A stretch of DNA of 64,000 nt from an uncultured Oscillibacter sp. (GTDB taxonomy: Bacteria > Bacillota > Clostridia > Oscillospirales > Oscillospiraceae): positions 62,001 through 126,000 of the forward strand of contig CAJUDW010000001.1 of assembly GCA_910584995.1 (NCBI GenBank), in the 5' to 3' direction. The notes beneath the pieces were generated by a model. The model ran no database searches and was not told where the DNA came from. It worked only from the letters and a program-made list of their open reading frames with translations. Numbering within the stretch: position 1 is the first letter of the stretch; every line of letters begins with the position of its first letter. Positions 14,902 to 24,073 of the stretch are shown piece by piece. The position numbers were made by a program, and so were the translations under genes.

Positions 14902-16305
14902 TCAAACCAGCTTTTCAAAATAGAAATACGTTTCATCCTCCCCGCACCGGCGCATACAGGAGGACAGCATCTTGTAGGACGCCGTATTCTCCCGGAAGCA
15001 CTTCGCCACGACCCGGGTCAGATGCACCTGATACAGCGCCCAGTCTGCCGCCGCCGCGAAGGCCTCGGTACCGTAGCCGTGGCCCCCGTGGGCCTCGTCC
15101 ACCCGGCACCCCAGTTCCGCGCCGCCCCGGCAGTCAAAATTATAGAGCACCGCCTCGCCAATCAGCTGCCCATCCAGCCGGACGGCGAAATTCACCGCCA
15201 GACGGTTGGCAAAGTCCCGGTTGGCCACATCGAAAAAGCTGGTATCCTCCACAGGCCCTCCCAGGCCCCCCACGTCGTCGTAGCCCCACCAGCGGTTCCG
15301 ATCCCCATCCAGCACCAGGGCGTTGTAGGCAGGAATATCCGCAGGCTGTAGGGCCGACAGGGTCAGCCGCTCTGTCTTCAGTTCGGGGATGGCGTTCACG
15401 TGGCTTAAAAGTTCGTTCTGGGGCTCAAAGCGGTACTTGGGCGCCAGCTTCGCGGGGCCGTACTGGAGTTTGGACGTCCGGAGGCCCCGGTCGGCGGCAT
15501 CGTCCTCCCGGTCAATCCACTGGCACCCCTCTCCAAAGGCGCAGGCAAAGGCCTGCACCAGGGTGGGATACACCCCGGTATAGGAATACAGCGCCTTTTC
15601 AATATGGATGATCAGCGTCTCGCCGCACCTTTCCGCAAGGGACAGGGCAATCAGCTTATCCCCGTCGAAGATGCCTCCGGCGATGAAATAGGATTTATTC
15701 ACCATCCGCAGCATCTTCTTTGCCAGGGCCAGTTCGTCCCTGGCCTTGGCGTTTTCACCCTTGGGGAACTCCGCCTCGTAGTCCTCCCAAAAGCGGTCAA
15801 TGGCAGGGCCGTCCTCCGCCGTCAGGGGGCGGAACTGGGCATCCGGCCACTGGGTCCGGAATTTCTTGATATGGTTCCGCTGTCCGGAATACCGCCGCCC
15901 CGCGAACAGCTGCAAATCCTCCCGGTAGTACACGTAATCCCGCCAGGTGCGGATATTGCTGACCCGCACGTAGGGGTATCTTGCCAGAAGCCGCTGGGCC
16001 TTGCACTCCGGCACAACGGACACTACCGGCGGCACGCCCTTTTCCAGGCAGTAGGCCTCAATGGCCGCCAGGGCGGCGTCCTCGTCCCCCTCGGGGCCAG
16101 GAACGGGATAGTCGAACACCACCTGTCCCGCGCTGACGTTCCGCACCACCAGGCACCCGGCAATCTCCGCCCAGGCGGGGTGCAGGGTCGTGCGCCACAT
16201 CAGCTTGACGCCCACGGAATATTCGCACAGGCCGTAATCGCAGTCCTGATAATACCGCCGCAGCTTTGCCGCGTCCTGTTTTGTCACCGGTTTAAAGGTT
16301 TGCAT
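14902..16305 (-). CDS. DUF2156 (aminoacyl-lipid transferase-like) and GNAT acetyltransferase fusion
   Basis: A 467-residue two-domain protein. Residues 1 to about 290 match the DUF2156 / LPG-synthetase C-terminal fold used for aminoacyl-tRNA-dependent transfer: NHIKKF, FWEDYEAEF and HIEKALYSYTGVYPTLVQAF, then DREDDAADRGLRTSKLQYGP. Residues from about 308 to the end are a RimJ/RimL-type GNAT domain (LKTERLTL, GEAVLYNF, GYGTEAF, ENTASYKML). Each half is common alone in Clostridia. The fusion suggests two acylations of one target, but no substrate can be inferred. It is a stand-alone gene with a terminator downstream. Confidence 0.82.
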   Translation of the reverse strand: MQTFKPVTKQDAAKLRRYYQDCDYGLCEYSVGVKLMWRTTLHPAWAEIAGCLVVRNVSAGQVVFDYPVPGPEGDEDAALAAIEAYCLEKGVPPVVSVVPECKAQRLLARYPYVRVSNIRTWRDYVYYREDLQLFAGRRYSGQRNHIKKFRTQWPDAQFRPLTAEDGPAIDRFWEDYEAEFPKGENAKARDELALAKKMLRMVNKSYFIAGGIFDGDKLIALSLAERCGETLIIHIEKALYSYTGVYPTLVQAFACAFGEGCQWIDREDDAADRGLRTSKLQYGPAKLAPKYRFEPQNELLSHVNAIPELKTERLTLSALQPADIPAYNALVLDGDRNRWWGYDDVGGLGGPVEDTSFFDVANRDFANRLAVNFAVRLDGQLIGEAVLYNFDCRGGAELGCRVDEAHGGHGYGTEAFAAAADWALYQVHLTRVVAKCFRENTASYKMLSSCMRRCGEDETYFYFEKLV

Positions 16306-16529
16306 AAGTCACCTGTTCCCTTTCGTCTTCCTGCTCCATCCGCACATATTCCTATTATGAGCGGAAGCGGCTCTGCCCATTCGGCAGAGAAAATTCTATA
16401 TAACCATATCAAATTCCCGGCCAAAAAGCAAGGTGTTTCCGCAAAAAGCCACCATTTTCACAATTTCCGACAGATAGGACAGCTAAAAAGCCCTCGATTC
16501 CGGCCCACTTAAAAAAAACCGGAAAAAGT

Positions 16530-16543
16530 GGAACAAATGTTTG
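16530..16543. promoter_or_regulatory. LexA operator (SOS box) at lexA
   Basis: GGAACAAATGTTTG fits the Gram-positive GAAC-N4-GTTY box and ends at the lexA -35 hexamer. This is the expected autorepression site. Confidence 0.85.
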
Positions 16544-16569
16544 TAAATCGAAACAAGCTGTGCTATACT
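16541..16569 (+). promoter_or_regulatory. promoter of lexA
   Basis: TTGTAA (16541-16546), 17 bp and TATACT (16564-16569). It overlaps the SOS box on its upstream side. Confidence 0.8.
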
Positions 16570-16601
16570 AAAAGAAAATCTCCCTGAAAGGCGGTCTGAC
16601 C

Positions 16602-17201
16602 ATGGCGGAGCTCTCCAAGATGCAGCAAAAAATTTACAACTATCTGGTCTCCTGTATCCGTGACCAGGGATATCCCCCCTCCGTGCGGGAGATCGGGGAC
16701 GCGGTGGGCCTGCGCTCCCCCTCCACTGTCCATTTCCACCTCAAGCACCTGGAGGAAGCGGGCGTCATTGCCAAAGGCCCCGGGAAGGGCCGGGCCATTA
16801 CACTGACCGCCCCTCTGGAAGAAGAGTTGCCCCCGGATCGGGTGCCTATTGTGGGCAACGTGGCCGCCGGGAGCCCCATCCTGGCAGAGGAGTGTATTGA
16901 AGACTACCTGACCTTCGACACCGGCGGACGGGGGGAGGAGTTTTTTGCTCTCCGGGTCCGGGGGGAATCCATGCTGAACGCCGGCATCCTGCCGGGGGAT
17001 CTGGTGGTTGTGCGCCGCCAGCCCACCGCCAGCCACGGGGAGATTATCGTAGCCATGCTGGAGGACGAGGCCACAGTGAAACGCCTCTCCCGCCGGAACG
17101 GGGAAATCTGGCTGATGCCGGAAAACGACGCCTACTCCCCTATCGACGGCACCTACGCCCAAATCCTGGGGAAGGTCACCGCCGTGGTGCGCCAGTACTG
17201 A
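16602..17201 (+). CDS. lexA: SOS response repressor LexA
   Basis: A 199-residue LexA. The N-terminal winged helix (about 1-66) reads QQKIYNYLVSCIRDQGYPPSVREIG. The self-cleavage bond is the Ala-Gly in NVAAGSP (about 89/90). The S24-type catalytic dyad is Ser in GESML (about 123) and Lys in TVKRL (about 160). RecA filaments trigger cleavage and derepress DNA-damage genes. An SOS box overlaps its own promoter, so it is autoregulated. It is followed 53 bp later by the ArsC-like gene, perhaps by readthrough. Confidence 0.97.
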   Translation: MAELSKMQQKIYNYLVSCIRDQGYPPSVREIGDAVGLRSPSTVHFHLKHLEEAGVIAKGPGKGRAITLTAPLEEELPPDRVPIVGNVAAGSPILAEECIEDYLTFDTGGRGEEFFALRVRGESMLNAGILPGDLVVVRRQPTASHGEIIVAMLEDEATVKRLSRRNGEIWLMPENDAYSPIDGTYAQILGKVTAVVRQY

Positions 17202-17254
17202 CCATCAGCCCCCTGACAGGGCTTTGGCACATTTGACACATAGGAGGAACCGTG

Positions 17255-17617
17255 ATGCTGTTTATCGAATACCCCAAATGCTCCACCTGCCAAAAGGCCA
17301 GGAAGTGGCTGGAGGCCAACGGCGCCGCCTTTGAGGCCCGGCACATCAAGGAGGACAACCCCACCGCCGAAGAATTAAAAGCGTGGCGGGAGCGCAGCGG
17401 CCTGCCGCTGAAGAAATTCTTCAACACCAGCGGTATGCTGTATAAGGAACTGCATCTGAAGGACCGGCTCCCGGAGATGGGCGAGGATGAGCAGTATGCC
17501 CTTCTGGCGTCGGACGGGATGCTGGTGAAGCGGCCCCTGCTGGTGGGGGACAATTTCGTACTGGCCGGCTTCCGGGAGGCGGAGTGGAAGGCTGCCCTGG
17601 GCATTACCGGGGACTGA
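17255..17617 (+). CDS. ArsC/Spx-family thioredoxin-fold protein
   Basis: A 120-residue member of the ArsC/Spx/YffB group. It begins FIEYPKCSTCQKARKWL with a CxxC (CSTC) and has the conserved IKEDNPTAEELKAW, LPLKKFFNTSG and LVKRPLLV segments. The family includes glutaredoxin-linked arsenate reductases and the RNA-polymerase-binding Spx/MgsR regulators. The LLVG-DNFVLAGF ending is of the YffB/MgsR-like type, so arsenate reduction is not assured. AGGAGG lies 7 nt before the ATG at 17255. Confidence 0.85.
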   Translation: MLFIEYPKCSTCQKARKWLEANGAAFEARHIKEDNPTAEELKAWRERSGLPLKKFFNTSGMLYKELHLKDRLPEMGEDEQYALLASDGMLVKRPLLVGDNFVLAGFREAEWKAALGITGD

Positions 17618-17678
17618 GGCGCCGTACCGACTGCTGGAACGGCCGGATTTGCGCGCCAAAACCCCAAATACCACAAAC

Positions 17679-17716
17679 GAAAAGCCGGCCCATGAGACGC
17701 TGTCATGGGCCGGCTC
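17679..17716 (-). terminator. terminator after the DUF6020-GtrA gene
   Basis: AGCCGGCCCATGA (17683-17695) and TCATGGGCCGGCT (17703-17715) form a perfect 13-bp stem. On the minus strand it is followed by TTTTC. It also lies downstream of the convergent ArsC-like gene. Confidence 0.85.
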
Positions 17717-17878
17717 TGCGTATAAAAAACAACTCTGCTGCGCAGGGAAAATCGGGCCGGATGCAGCCCGCAAAATATTTTTTCCCCGTACACGCCGCCG
17801 GAAAAGTGATGAACAGTTTTCGCCGCTCTGCGGGCTCCCGCGGAGGGCTTTTGACAGCCTGCGCCGTTCCTTCGCCTA

Positions 17879-20149
17879 TTACCCGGGACGCCGTTCAAGG
17901 AAGAACTTTCGGGTAATAAAATTGTAAGCCATGACAATAGCGGTTGCTGCCAGCTTTACCAGGAGATAGTGGATCCCCAGCACGGCGGTTCCCAGATACA
18001 TCAGAATCTGATTGAGACCCAGGCCCGTCAGGCTCAGGACAAGGAAAACCGCCGATTCCCGGATCCGGCCCATCCCCTCCCTGCGCGCGAATACATACCG
18101 CATACTGAGCAGGTAGTTTACCCCTACAGACACCGTAAAAGAAATCCCGCTGGCGGCGAGGGTAGGGAGCCCGGCTATTTCCACCAGAAAGGCCAGCAGG
18201 AGATAGTCAATCAAAAAGCACAGGCCCCCCACCAGCCCAAAGCGGAAAATCTGACGGGCCAAGGGCGAGACCTCCTCTTCCCTGCCGGGAAGAAGCCGGG
18301 TACCCAGCAGAAACGGGATGCAGTAAATCATCGGCATGGCGTAGCGGTAGCTGCCGCTGACCGGGGCCGGAAGCAAAACCGCCACCGACAAAATGGCAGG
18401 CAGCTGGGCCAGGATCTGGGAGAACTGCCGTTTCCGCAGGACATCCAGAAAGAGGAAGAGAATCACCCAGGGGTAGAACCCGACGGAAAACAGGAGCCGC
18501 ACCAGCGGCACATGCTGCACACCCCGCAGCAGAGGCCGGGCCACAGCCTCCGCCTTTTGCAGGCGCGGCGTCTGGGGGACACACAATTCCGGATAGGGCG
18601 CCGCCTCCCGGTTGTCGAAATTTGTGTAGGAAAGCGCCGTCTCATGGCGCACGTAAAACCCGCCGGAGATATTGCTCAAAAAGGCCTGGAGGTAAATATC
18701 CGGACGGCGGCGGAACATCTGGCCCCAGGCCCGGTAATAGGCGGACATCTCCTCCGCCGTGGCGTCCTGGTTGAAGGTAAACTTCACCGGATCCGCCAGA
18801 TGGGGCTTGTACAGTTCCGGCAGGCGGTCATAGTCCAGGACGGCGCGAATCGCCTCTTCTTCCTCCCGTGTCACGTCCTCCGGACAGACAGAGACATACC
18901 GGGCGGTCTGCTGGAACAGCAGGCCCAGCACCTCCTGCTTCCCTCCGGGGGCCACGTTCCAAGCGGGCAGGAGCACCTGGAGCCACAAGGTCTGGAACAG
19001 CAGGGCCGGAACCAGCAGCGCAGCGGCGGCCCGCAGCCTGCGGCGGCAGAACACCAGGCACACCACCCCGGCCATAGCGGCAAAATAGACCCCCTGGTTC
19101 TTGCTGAGGGCCACCAGCAGAGCGTTTCCGAAGAGCAGGAGGCAAAACCGGTTCTTCCCCAGGGCCTCGCCCTTTGTCCGCGCCGTTTCAAACAGCAGCA
19201 GGGAAAATGTCAGGCAGGCCAGGGAGAACAGGGAATCCTTCAGCATAGTAATGGCATAAAGCGGATAGAGAGGGAACAGGGCGGTAAAAATCAAACCGCC
19301 CCGGAACACCTTCTCCGGCAGGCCCAGCCGCCGCAGATAAAACCAAACGCCGGTCATAGCCAAGGCCGTCAAAGCCAGCTGGCCCAGGCAGTACAGCGCC
19401 ACACCCCAGACGATATCCCCCAGAGCCAGCCCGATTTCCGCAAACAGGCCGAAGAGGAGGGTAGTGAAATAGGGGTGATGGTTGGTGGCGAACACGCCCT
19501 CCCCCCGGATGGGGGAGTATTGGAGCCACTCCGTGGGATAGTGAAGGGCCCAGGCGATCTGCATCCCGGTGTCCGGGTTGCTGAGGCCTGGGAAAAAGGC
19601 GCAGTAATAGGGCAGCCAGCAGAGGATCACCAGCCCCGCCGCCAGGAAAAACCGTCCCGACGCCGCAGGGACGCCCACAGGAGCCATCCCCGCCAGGCGG
19701 TCTGTCAGGCGGAAGGCGTACAGCACCAGGCAGGCGGCCAGCAGCGCCTTGCCGCCGAAAATCACAAGGGCCCGGCACTGGACAAAGCGGGTGCCAAACA
19801 CGGCGTTCCAATTTTGGTTCTCCGCATAGGAGCGGCCCAGCACCTGCATCAGGGAAAACAGCACGCCGAAGCAAGCCGCCAGGGCCCGCTCCCCTCCGGA
19901 ACTCCGGAGCCGGGGCAGGCCGTACAGCACCGCCGCCGCAGCCAGCGTCAGGACGGCGGTCAGCCACGGGCGCACGGAAAAGGAGCGGATTGCGTAGATC
20001 AGCAGCCGGGCAAGGCCGCCCTGATCTGTCAGCGCCGGATCCGCCGTGTAGTAGAGTTCGACGCTCATGGTGCAGGTGAGGCTCAGCCCAATCCAGAGCG
20101 ACAGCGCCGCCGCCAGCAGGGCCTTTCCGGTTTTCCTCCCCGCTTTCAT
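17879..20149 (-). CDS. DUF6020-type polytopic membrane protein fused to a GtrA-like domain
   Basis: A 756-residue membrane protein. Residues 1 to about 600 are a many-segment (at least 12) integral membrane region of the DUF6020 / GT-C-like kind, with conserved FFPGLSNPDTG, TNHHPYFTTLLFG and MLKDSLFS. Residues about 620-756 are a GtrA-like four-helix domain (FRFGLVGGLCFLIDYLLLAFL, GVNYLLSMRYVF, KLAATAIVMAYNFITRKFF). GtrA proteins help move undecaprenyl-phosphate sugars across the membrane. Its start overlaps the upstream GT2 stop by 4 nt, which supports a joint role in glycosylating a surface polymer. The acceptor is unknown. Confidence 0.85.
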   Translation of the reverse strand: MKAGRKTGKALLAAALSLWIGLSLTCTMSVELYYTADPALTDQGGLARLLIYAIRSFSVRPWLTAVLTLAAAAVLYGLPRLRSSGGERALAACFGVLFSLMQVLGRSYAENQNWNAVFGTRFVQCRALVIFGGKALLAACLVLYAFRLTDRLAGMAPVGVPAASGRFFLAAGLVILCWLPYYCAFFPGLSNPDTGMQIAWALHYPTEWLQYSPIRGEGVFATNHHPYFTTLLFGLFAEIGLALGDIVWGVALYCLGQLALTALAMTGVWFYLRRLGLPEKVFRGGLIFTALFPLYPLYAITMLKDSLFSLACLTFSLLLFETARTKGEALGKNRFCLLLFGNALLVALSKNQGVYFAAMAGVVCLVFCRRRLRAAAALLVPALLFQTLWLQVLLPAWNVAPGGKQEVLGLLFQQTARYVSVCPEDVTREEEEAIRAVLDYDRLPELYKPHLADPVKFTFNQDATAEEMSAYYRAWGQMFRRRPDIYLQAFLSNISGGFYVRHETALSYTNFDNREAAPYPELCVPQTPRLQKAEAVARPLLRGVQHVPLVRLLFSVGFYPWVILFLFLDVLRKRQFSQILAQLPAILSVAVLLPAPVSGSYRYAMPMIYCIPFLLGTRLLPGREEEVSPLARQIFRFGLVGGLCFLIDYLLLAFLVEIAGLPTLAASGISFTVSVGVNYLLSMRYVFARREGMGRIRESAVFLVLSLTGLGLNQILMYLGTAVLGIHYLLVKLAATAIVMAYNFITRKFFLERRPG

Positions 20150-21093
20150 CGGCCGTCCGCCTCTCTCATAAACTGGCTGTAAACCTGCTGGAGTTTGAAT
20201 TCAAAATCCCGGCAGTCCTTCTGCCGCAGATTGTCCAACAGAAGCCCGGAAAACAGGGACACCATGGCGGCCAGCATGGCAAACCCGCTGACAATCAGGG
20301 TGGGGAACCGGGGCACCAGCCCGGTTTGCAGGTAAGTGACAAAGATGGGAAGGAAGAGGACCAGGCTGATCAGGGCCAAAAGCAGCGCCAGCAGCCCGAA
20401 AAAGCGGAACGGCCTGTACAGCCGGAAAAGGCGGAGAATGGTCATCAGCACCTTTATCCCGTCGGAATAGGTGTTCAGCTTGGACTCGCTGCCCTCCGGC
20501 CGGTCCCGGTAATCCACCACCACGTTTTCCACATACATCTTCTTATCCACCGCGTGGATGCTCATCTCGGTTTCAATCTCAAAGCCGGAGGAGAGCACCG
20601 GGAAGGTTTTCACGAACTGGTAGCTGAAAGCCCGGTATCCGGTCATGATGTCCTTGATGTCACTGTGAAAGAGGCAGTTGATGGAAGCGCGCACCAGGGA
20701 ATTCCCAAAGTTGTGGAAGGGGCGTTTATTCTCCTGGAAGTACGTCGAGGAGAGACGATCTCCCACAACCATGTCCGCCCCTGCGTGCTTGAGCACGCAT
20801 TGTACCATCTCCGGGGCGGAGGCGGCGGGGTAGGTGTCGTCCCCGTCCAGCATCAGGTAGCACCGGGCGTCTACCTCCCGGAACATGCGGCGGATAACGT
20901 TCCCCTTTCCCTGCCGGCGTTCCCTGCGCACCACGGCGCCGGCGGCCCTGGCCAAATCCCCGGTGCCGTCGGTGGAGTTGTTGTCGTAGACATAGACAAC
21001 GGCCTCCGGCAGGGCGGCGGAAATGTCCCTGACGACTTTTTCGATTGTCCGGCTCTCGTTATAGCAGGGAATCAGAACAGCGATCTTATCCAT
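20146..21093 (-). CDS. family 2 glycosyltransferase (polyprenyl-phosphate sugar transferase type)
   Basis: A 315-residue GT2 enzyme. The nucleotide-sugar domain comprises VLIPCYNES, YVYDNNSTDGT, GKGNVIRRMF and the metal-binding DGDDTYPA. GYRAFS and SGFEIETEM are acceptor-region motifs, and two C-terminal membrane helices (about 225-300) follow. It resembles DPM1/GtrB enzymes that load a sugar onto undecaprenyl phosphate for a GtrA flippase and a membrane transferase. That fits the overlapping downstream gene, which carries a GtrA domain. The ATG at 21093 opens the conserved core; the longer frame is not supported. Confidence 0.92.
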   Translation of the reverse strand: MDKIAVLIPCYNESRTIEKVVRDISAALPEAVVYVYDNNSTDGTGDLARAAGAVVRRERRQGKGNVIRRMFREVDARCYLMLDGDDTYPAASAPEMVQCVLKHAGADMVVGDRLSSTYFQENKRPFHNFGNSLVRASINCLFHSDIKDIMTGYRAFSYQFVKTFPVLSSGFEIETEMSIHAVDKKMYVENVVVDYRDRPEGSESKLNTYSDGIKVLMTILRLFRLYRPFRFFGLLALLLALISLVLFLPIFVTYLQTGLVPRFPTLIVSGFAMLAAMVSLFSGLLLDNLRQKDCRDFEFKLQQVYSQFMREADGR

Positions 21094-21176
21094 AAACAGC
21101 CTTCTATTCTGTGTGTAAATTGACGGTTTGCGCCGCAAAGGCGAAAACCGCGTCACAAACTCTCATAATTGCCATG

Positions 21177-21205
21177 ATGATAGCATAGATACGCGGCAGT
21201 GTCAA
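21177..21205 (-). promoter_or_regulatory. promoter of the GT2 / DUF6020-GtrA operon
   Basis: On the minus strand TTGACA (21200-21205), 17 bp and TATCAT (21177-21182). Confidence 0.8.
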
Positions 21206-21271
21206 GAAATCCGGAAGGGCGGCAGGGGGGGCGGAAAATGCCACACTTTCCCATCAGCACATAGAAAAGAG

Positions 21272-21300
21272 TTGACAGATCCCGGTGGGAAGGGTAAACT
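21272..21300 (+). promoter_or_regulatory. promoter of the GT4 / ligase operon
   Basis: TTGACA (21272-21277), 17 bp and TAAACT (21295-21300). Confidence 0.75.
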
Positions 21301-21395
21301 GGCAGAAGCATCAATTCCGCCGCTTTTCACCTTAACTGCGGGGATTCAGGCCTGCGAGCCCCCCGTTTTAAACAATAAAAAAGGAGAAAACCGCC

Positions 21396-22502
21396 ATGAG
21401 GGTCCTCTATTTTTTGAACCACGCCGGAAAGGCCGGAACGGAACGGTATGTGGAAACCCTGGTCCGCTACCTGAACCACACCCGGGTGGAGGCCTACTTC
21501 GCCTATAACGAAACCGGGCTCCTGGTGGAACGTCTGGAGGCGCTGGGCGTCCCCTGCCGCCGCGTAGAAACCCGGCGGCGTTACGACTTTAAGGCGGTGA
21601 AGCAGCTAGCCGCCCTCTGCCGGGAGTGGAAGATTGATTTGATCCACTGCCACTATCTGCGGGAGCACTACACGGCCCTGCTGGCCAAAAACCGCGTCCC
21701 GGGACTGCGGGTGGTGTATACCAACCACTTCATCCTGCCCAACGACGCCCTGACCCGCCTCTCCAACCGCTGGCTGGACAAGCGGCAGGATCAGATGATC
21801 GCCGTGTGCAACCGGGGCAAGGAACAACTCATCGCCAACGGCTGGTCCGACGGCCGGATCCAGGTGGTGTTCAACGCCGTGGATCCCGCCGTCTGGGCGG
21901 GGGACCGGTCGGAGTCCACCCTCCGGCAGGAACTGGGCATCCCCCAGGATCGCTTCGTCATGCTCTGTGCCTCCCGCTTTGCCGACGACAAAGGCCACGC
22001 CTACCTTATCGACTCCGTGAAGCGTCTCACTACTATCACGGACGTGCCCTTCACCTTGGTGCTGGCCGGGGACGGCCCCCTGCTGGAGCCTGCCAAGGCC
22101 CAGGCGGCGTCCCTGGGGCTGACGGAGGATCAGATCCGGTTCATCGGGTTCCGGAAGGACATCAAAAACCTCTACAAGGGATCGGATCTCTATGTGAACT
22201 CCTCCCGGCATGAGGCGCTGTCCTATCTCATCATCGAGGCCATGGCCTCCGGCCTGCCGGTGATTGCCACGGACATGGGCGGCAACCGGGACATCGTCAA
22301 CGACGAGGCCGGATGCGGCCTGCTGGCGGTGTATGACGATCCGGTCTCCATGTCGGACGCCATGAAGCGTATGCTGGAGGATCCGGCTTTCCTGGAGCAA
22401 TGCCGCCAAGGGGCCCTGCGGACCATAGGGGAAAAATTCGAAATCAACCAGTGGATGGACAAGACCTTCGGCGTCTATGAGGCCGCCATGGCCCGCCAAT
22501 AA
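21396..22502 (+). CDS. family 4 glycosyltransferase
   Basis: A 368-residue GT-B fold enzyme. It has the N-terminal loop NHAGKAGTERYVETL, HCHYLREHYTALL, the linker NAVDPAVW, and the C-terminal donor site SSRHEALSYLIIEAMASGLPVIATDMGGN, in which the E-x7-E signature of retaining GT4 enzymes is visible. It adds a sugar from a nucleotide donor during glycan assembly in the cytosol. AAAGGAG precedes the ATG. The ligase-like gene follows after 16 bp, so the pair forms an operon. Confidence 0.93.
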   Translation: MRVLYFLNHAGKAGTERYVETLVRYLNHTRVEAYFAYNETGLLVERLEALGVPCRRVETRRRYDFKAVKQLAALCREWKIDLIHCHYLREHYTALLAKNRVPGLRVVYTNHFILPNDALTRLSNRWLDKRQDQMIAVCNRGKEQLIANGWSDGRIQVVFNAVDPAVWAGDRSESTLRQELGIPQDRFVMLCASRFADDKGHAYLIDSVKRLTTITDVPFTLVLAGDGPLLEPAKAQAASLGLTEDQIRFIGFRKDIKNLYKGSDLYVNSSRHEALSYLIIEAMASGLPVIATDMGGNRDIVNDEAGCGLLAVYDDPVSMSDAMKRMLEDPAFLEQCRQGALRTIGEKFEINQWMDKTFGVYEAAMARQ

Positions 22503-22518
22503 AAGAGGAGATATCTGC

Positions 22519-24063
22519 ATGACCTTGCTTAAAAACAGTATGTGCGCCCGCCTGTTCCTCTCGCTCTGCCATTGGTGCGGCGTTTTTTGGGAGGGCAGCG
22601 CCCTGAGCGGCCTCTGCCGCCGGGTTTGGCTTTGCCTTCAGCGGAAGGCGGAGGAGAGCGTAGTGTGCCAGGCCCTTGCCGGGGAAGGCCTGCTGCCCCG
22701 GAAGTGGCGGGAGAGTCTTTCCTGCTTCCTGTTCCAGGGCCTGCTGGATCTGCCCTGCCGCCTGACCCAATGGATCTACCAAAAGGGGCGTTCTCTCTGG
22801 GACGGCAGCTTTTTCTGCCGCCTGTTCTTCGCCGCAGGGGGCTGGAGTTGCGTGCTTGTGGGCCTGTTCGTCCTGGTGATGCTGGTAGCCCCCCACAGCC
22901 GCTGGAACAACGCTTACGGTTTCCTGGGGGCCGTGGCTGTGACGGCCCTGTTCGTGCTGGCTTGCTGCGCTACCCGGCCCGCCCGGCGTCTGGAGGGCGC
23001 CGCCTACGGCCCCTATATGTTCTTCTACCTGCTCTGCGTCTTTGGCGCCCTGGCCTACAGCCTCTCTACCCGGGCCTCTATGCGGTTTTTCCTCTTCTAT
23101 GCGGCGGCGTTCCTGCTGGCAATGCTGGTGCGGAGTTCCGTGGAAGATCTCACCCAGCTGCGCCTGCTGGTAGCTTTGGCCGTGGTAGGCGCGGTAGCCG
23201 CCGCCCTTTACGGCTGCTACCAGGGGTATATCGGGGTGGAAATCGTCCCCTCCCAGCAGGACGCGAAACTGAATGTGGGTATGCCCGGCCGGGTCTATTC
23301 CTTCTTTGACAACCCCAACAACTTTGCGGAAATCCTGGTGATGCTGATCCCGCTGGATCTGGGCCTCCTGTTCAGCGCCAAGGGCTGGCGGGAGCGGTTC
23401 CTGGCCCTGGCGGCCCTGGCCCCCTGCCTGTGCGCCATCGGCATGACCTATGGCCGTTCCTGCTGGATCGGCCTGGTGCTGGCGTTCCTGGTGTTCATCG
23501 CCCTTTTGAACTGGCGGCTGGTGCCGGTGATGATCGTCCTGGGCATCCTGTCCATCCCCTTCCTGCCGTCTACCATTTATAACCGGATCCTTACCATTGG
23601 GGACATGCGTGACGCCTCTACCCGCTACCGTTTCGCCATCTATCTGGCCTCCGGGAATCTGCTGGAGGACTATTGGCTCCGGGGCGTGGGACTGGGCACG
23701 GACGCGCTGAAGCAGGCCTTCCAGAGTTATCCCACCATGTATGACGGCAACTATCCTATCCACACCCACAACAACTATCTGGAGATGTGGTGTGAGTTGG
23801 GCCTTGCCGGCGGCGTGGCTTATATCGCCATGCTGCTCCACACCCTGAAAACCGGGCTCCGGTCATTCTGCTTTTCCGGAAACCGCCGCCTGCGGTACAT
23901 GCTGGCAGGCTCCCTGGGGGCCCTCTGCGGCATCATGGTGGTCAGCATCGCGGAGTACACCTGGTTCTATCCCCGGAACATGTTCATTTTCTGGTTCCTG
24001 CTGGGCGTGATCCTGGCCTGCGTAAAGCTGAACCAGAAGGAACTGGAGGGTGCAAAAATTTAA
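22519..24063 (+). CDS. O-antigen ligase / polymerase family membrane protein
   Basis: A 514-residue polytopic protein with about ten to twelve membrane segments. The Wzy_C / WaaL-like part has DNPNNFAEILVMLIPL in a membrane-edge loop and, after a large external loop, HTHNNYLEMWCELGLAGGVAYI, the motif shared by O-antigen ligases and polymerases. The first 110 residues are an extra, partly charged region. It probably ligates or polymerises a lipid-linked glycan outside the membrane. The start at 22519 follows AGAGGAG. Confidence 0.88.
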   Translation: MTLLKNSMCARLFLSLCHWCGVFWEGSALSGLCRRVWLCLQRKAEESVVCQALAGEGLLPRKWRESLSCFLFQGLLDLPCRLTQWIYQKGRSLWDGSFFCRLFFAAGGWSCVLVGLFVLVMLVAPHSRWNNAYGFLGAVAVTALFVLACCATRPARRLEGAAYGPYMFFYLLCVFGALAYSLSTRASMRFFLFYAAAFLLAMLVRSSVEDLTQLRLLVALAVVGAVAAALYGCYQGYIGVEIVPSQQDAKLNVGMPGRVYSFFDNPNNFAEILVMLIPLDLGLLFSAKGWRERFLALAALAPCLCAIGMTYGRSCWIGLVLAFLVFIALLNWRLVPVMIVLGILSIPFLPSTIYNRILTIGDMRDASTRYRFAIYLASGNLLEDYWLRGVGLGTDALKQAFQSYPTMYDGNYPIHTHNNYLEMWCELGLAGGVAYIAMLLHTLKTGLRSFCFSGNRRLRYMLAGSLGALCGIMVVSIAEYTWFYPRNMFIFWFLLGVILACVKLNQKELEGAKI

Positions 24064-24073
24064 ACAAATTTAC

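Larger units (their letters stand above)
21094..21395. other. divergent promoter region between the two glycan gene pairs
   Basis: Two consensus promoters face away from each other here, one for each gene pair. I see no coding sequence in between. Confidence 0.6.

Noticed and set aside
17255..17617. Arsenate resistance operon
   Set aside because: Only the ArsC/Spx-like gene is present, with no ArsR or ArsB neighbours, so the family name does not imply arsenic resistance.
17969..20182. 737-codon plus-strand frame over the DUF6020-GtrA gene
   Set aside because: It is antisense to a conserved membrane protein and rich in His, Gln, Arg and Pro, as expected of a shadow frame.
21272..21283. TTGACAGATCCC shared between the promoters at 21272 and 47294 as a regulatory motif
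   Set aside because: The shared part is mainly the -35 consensus with a few chance bases; the downstream sequences differ.
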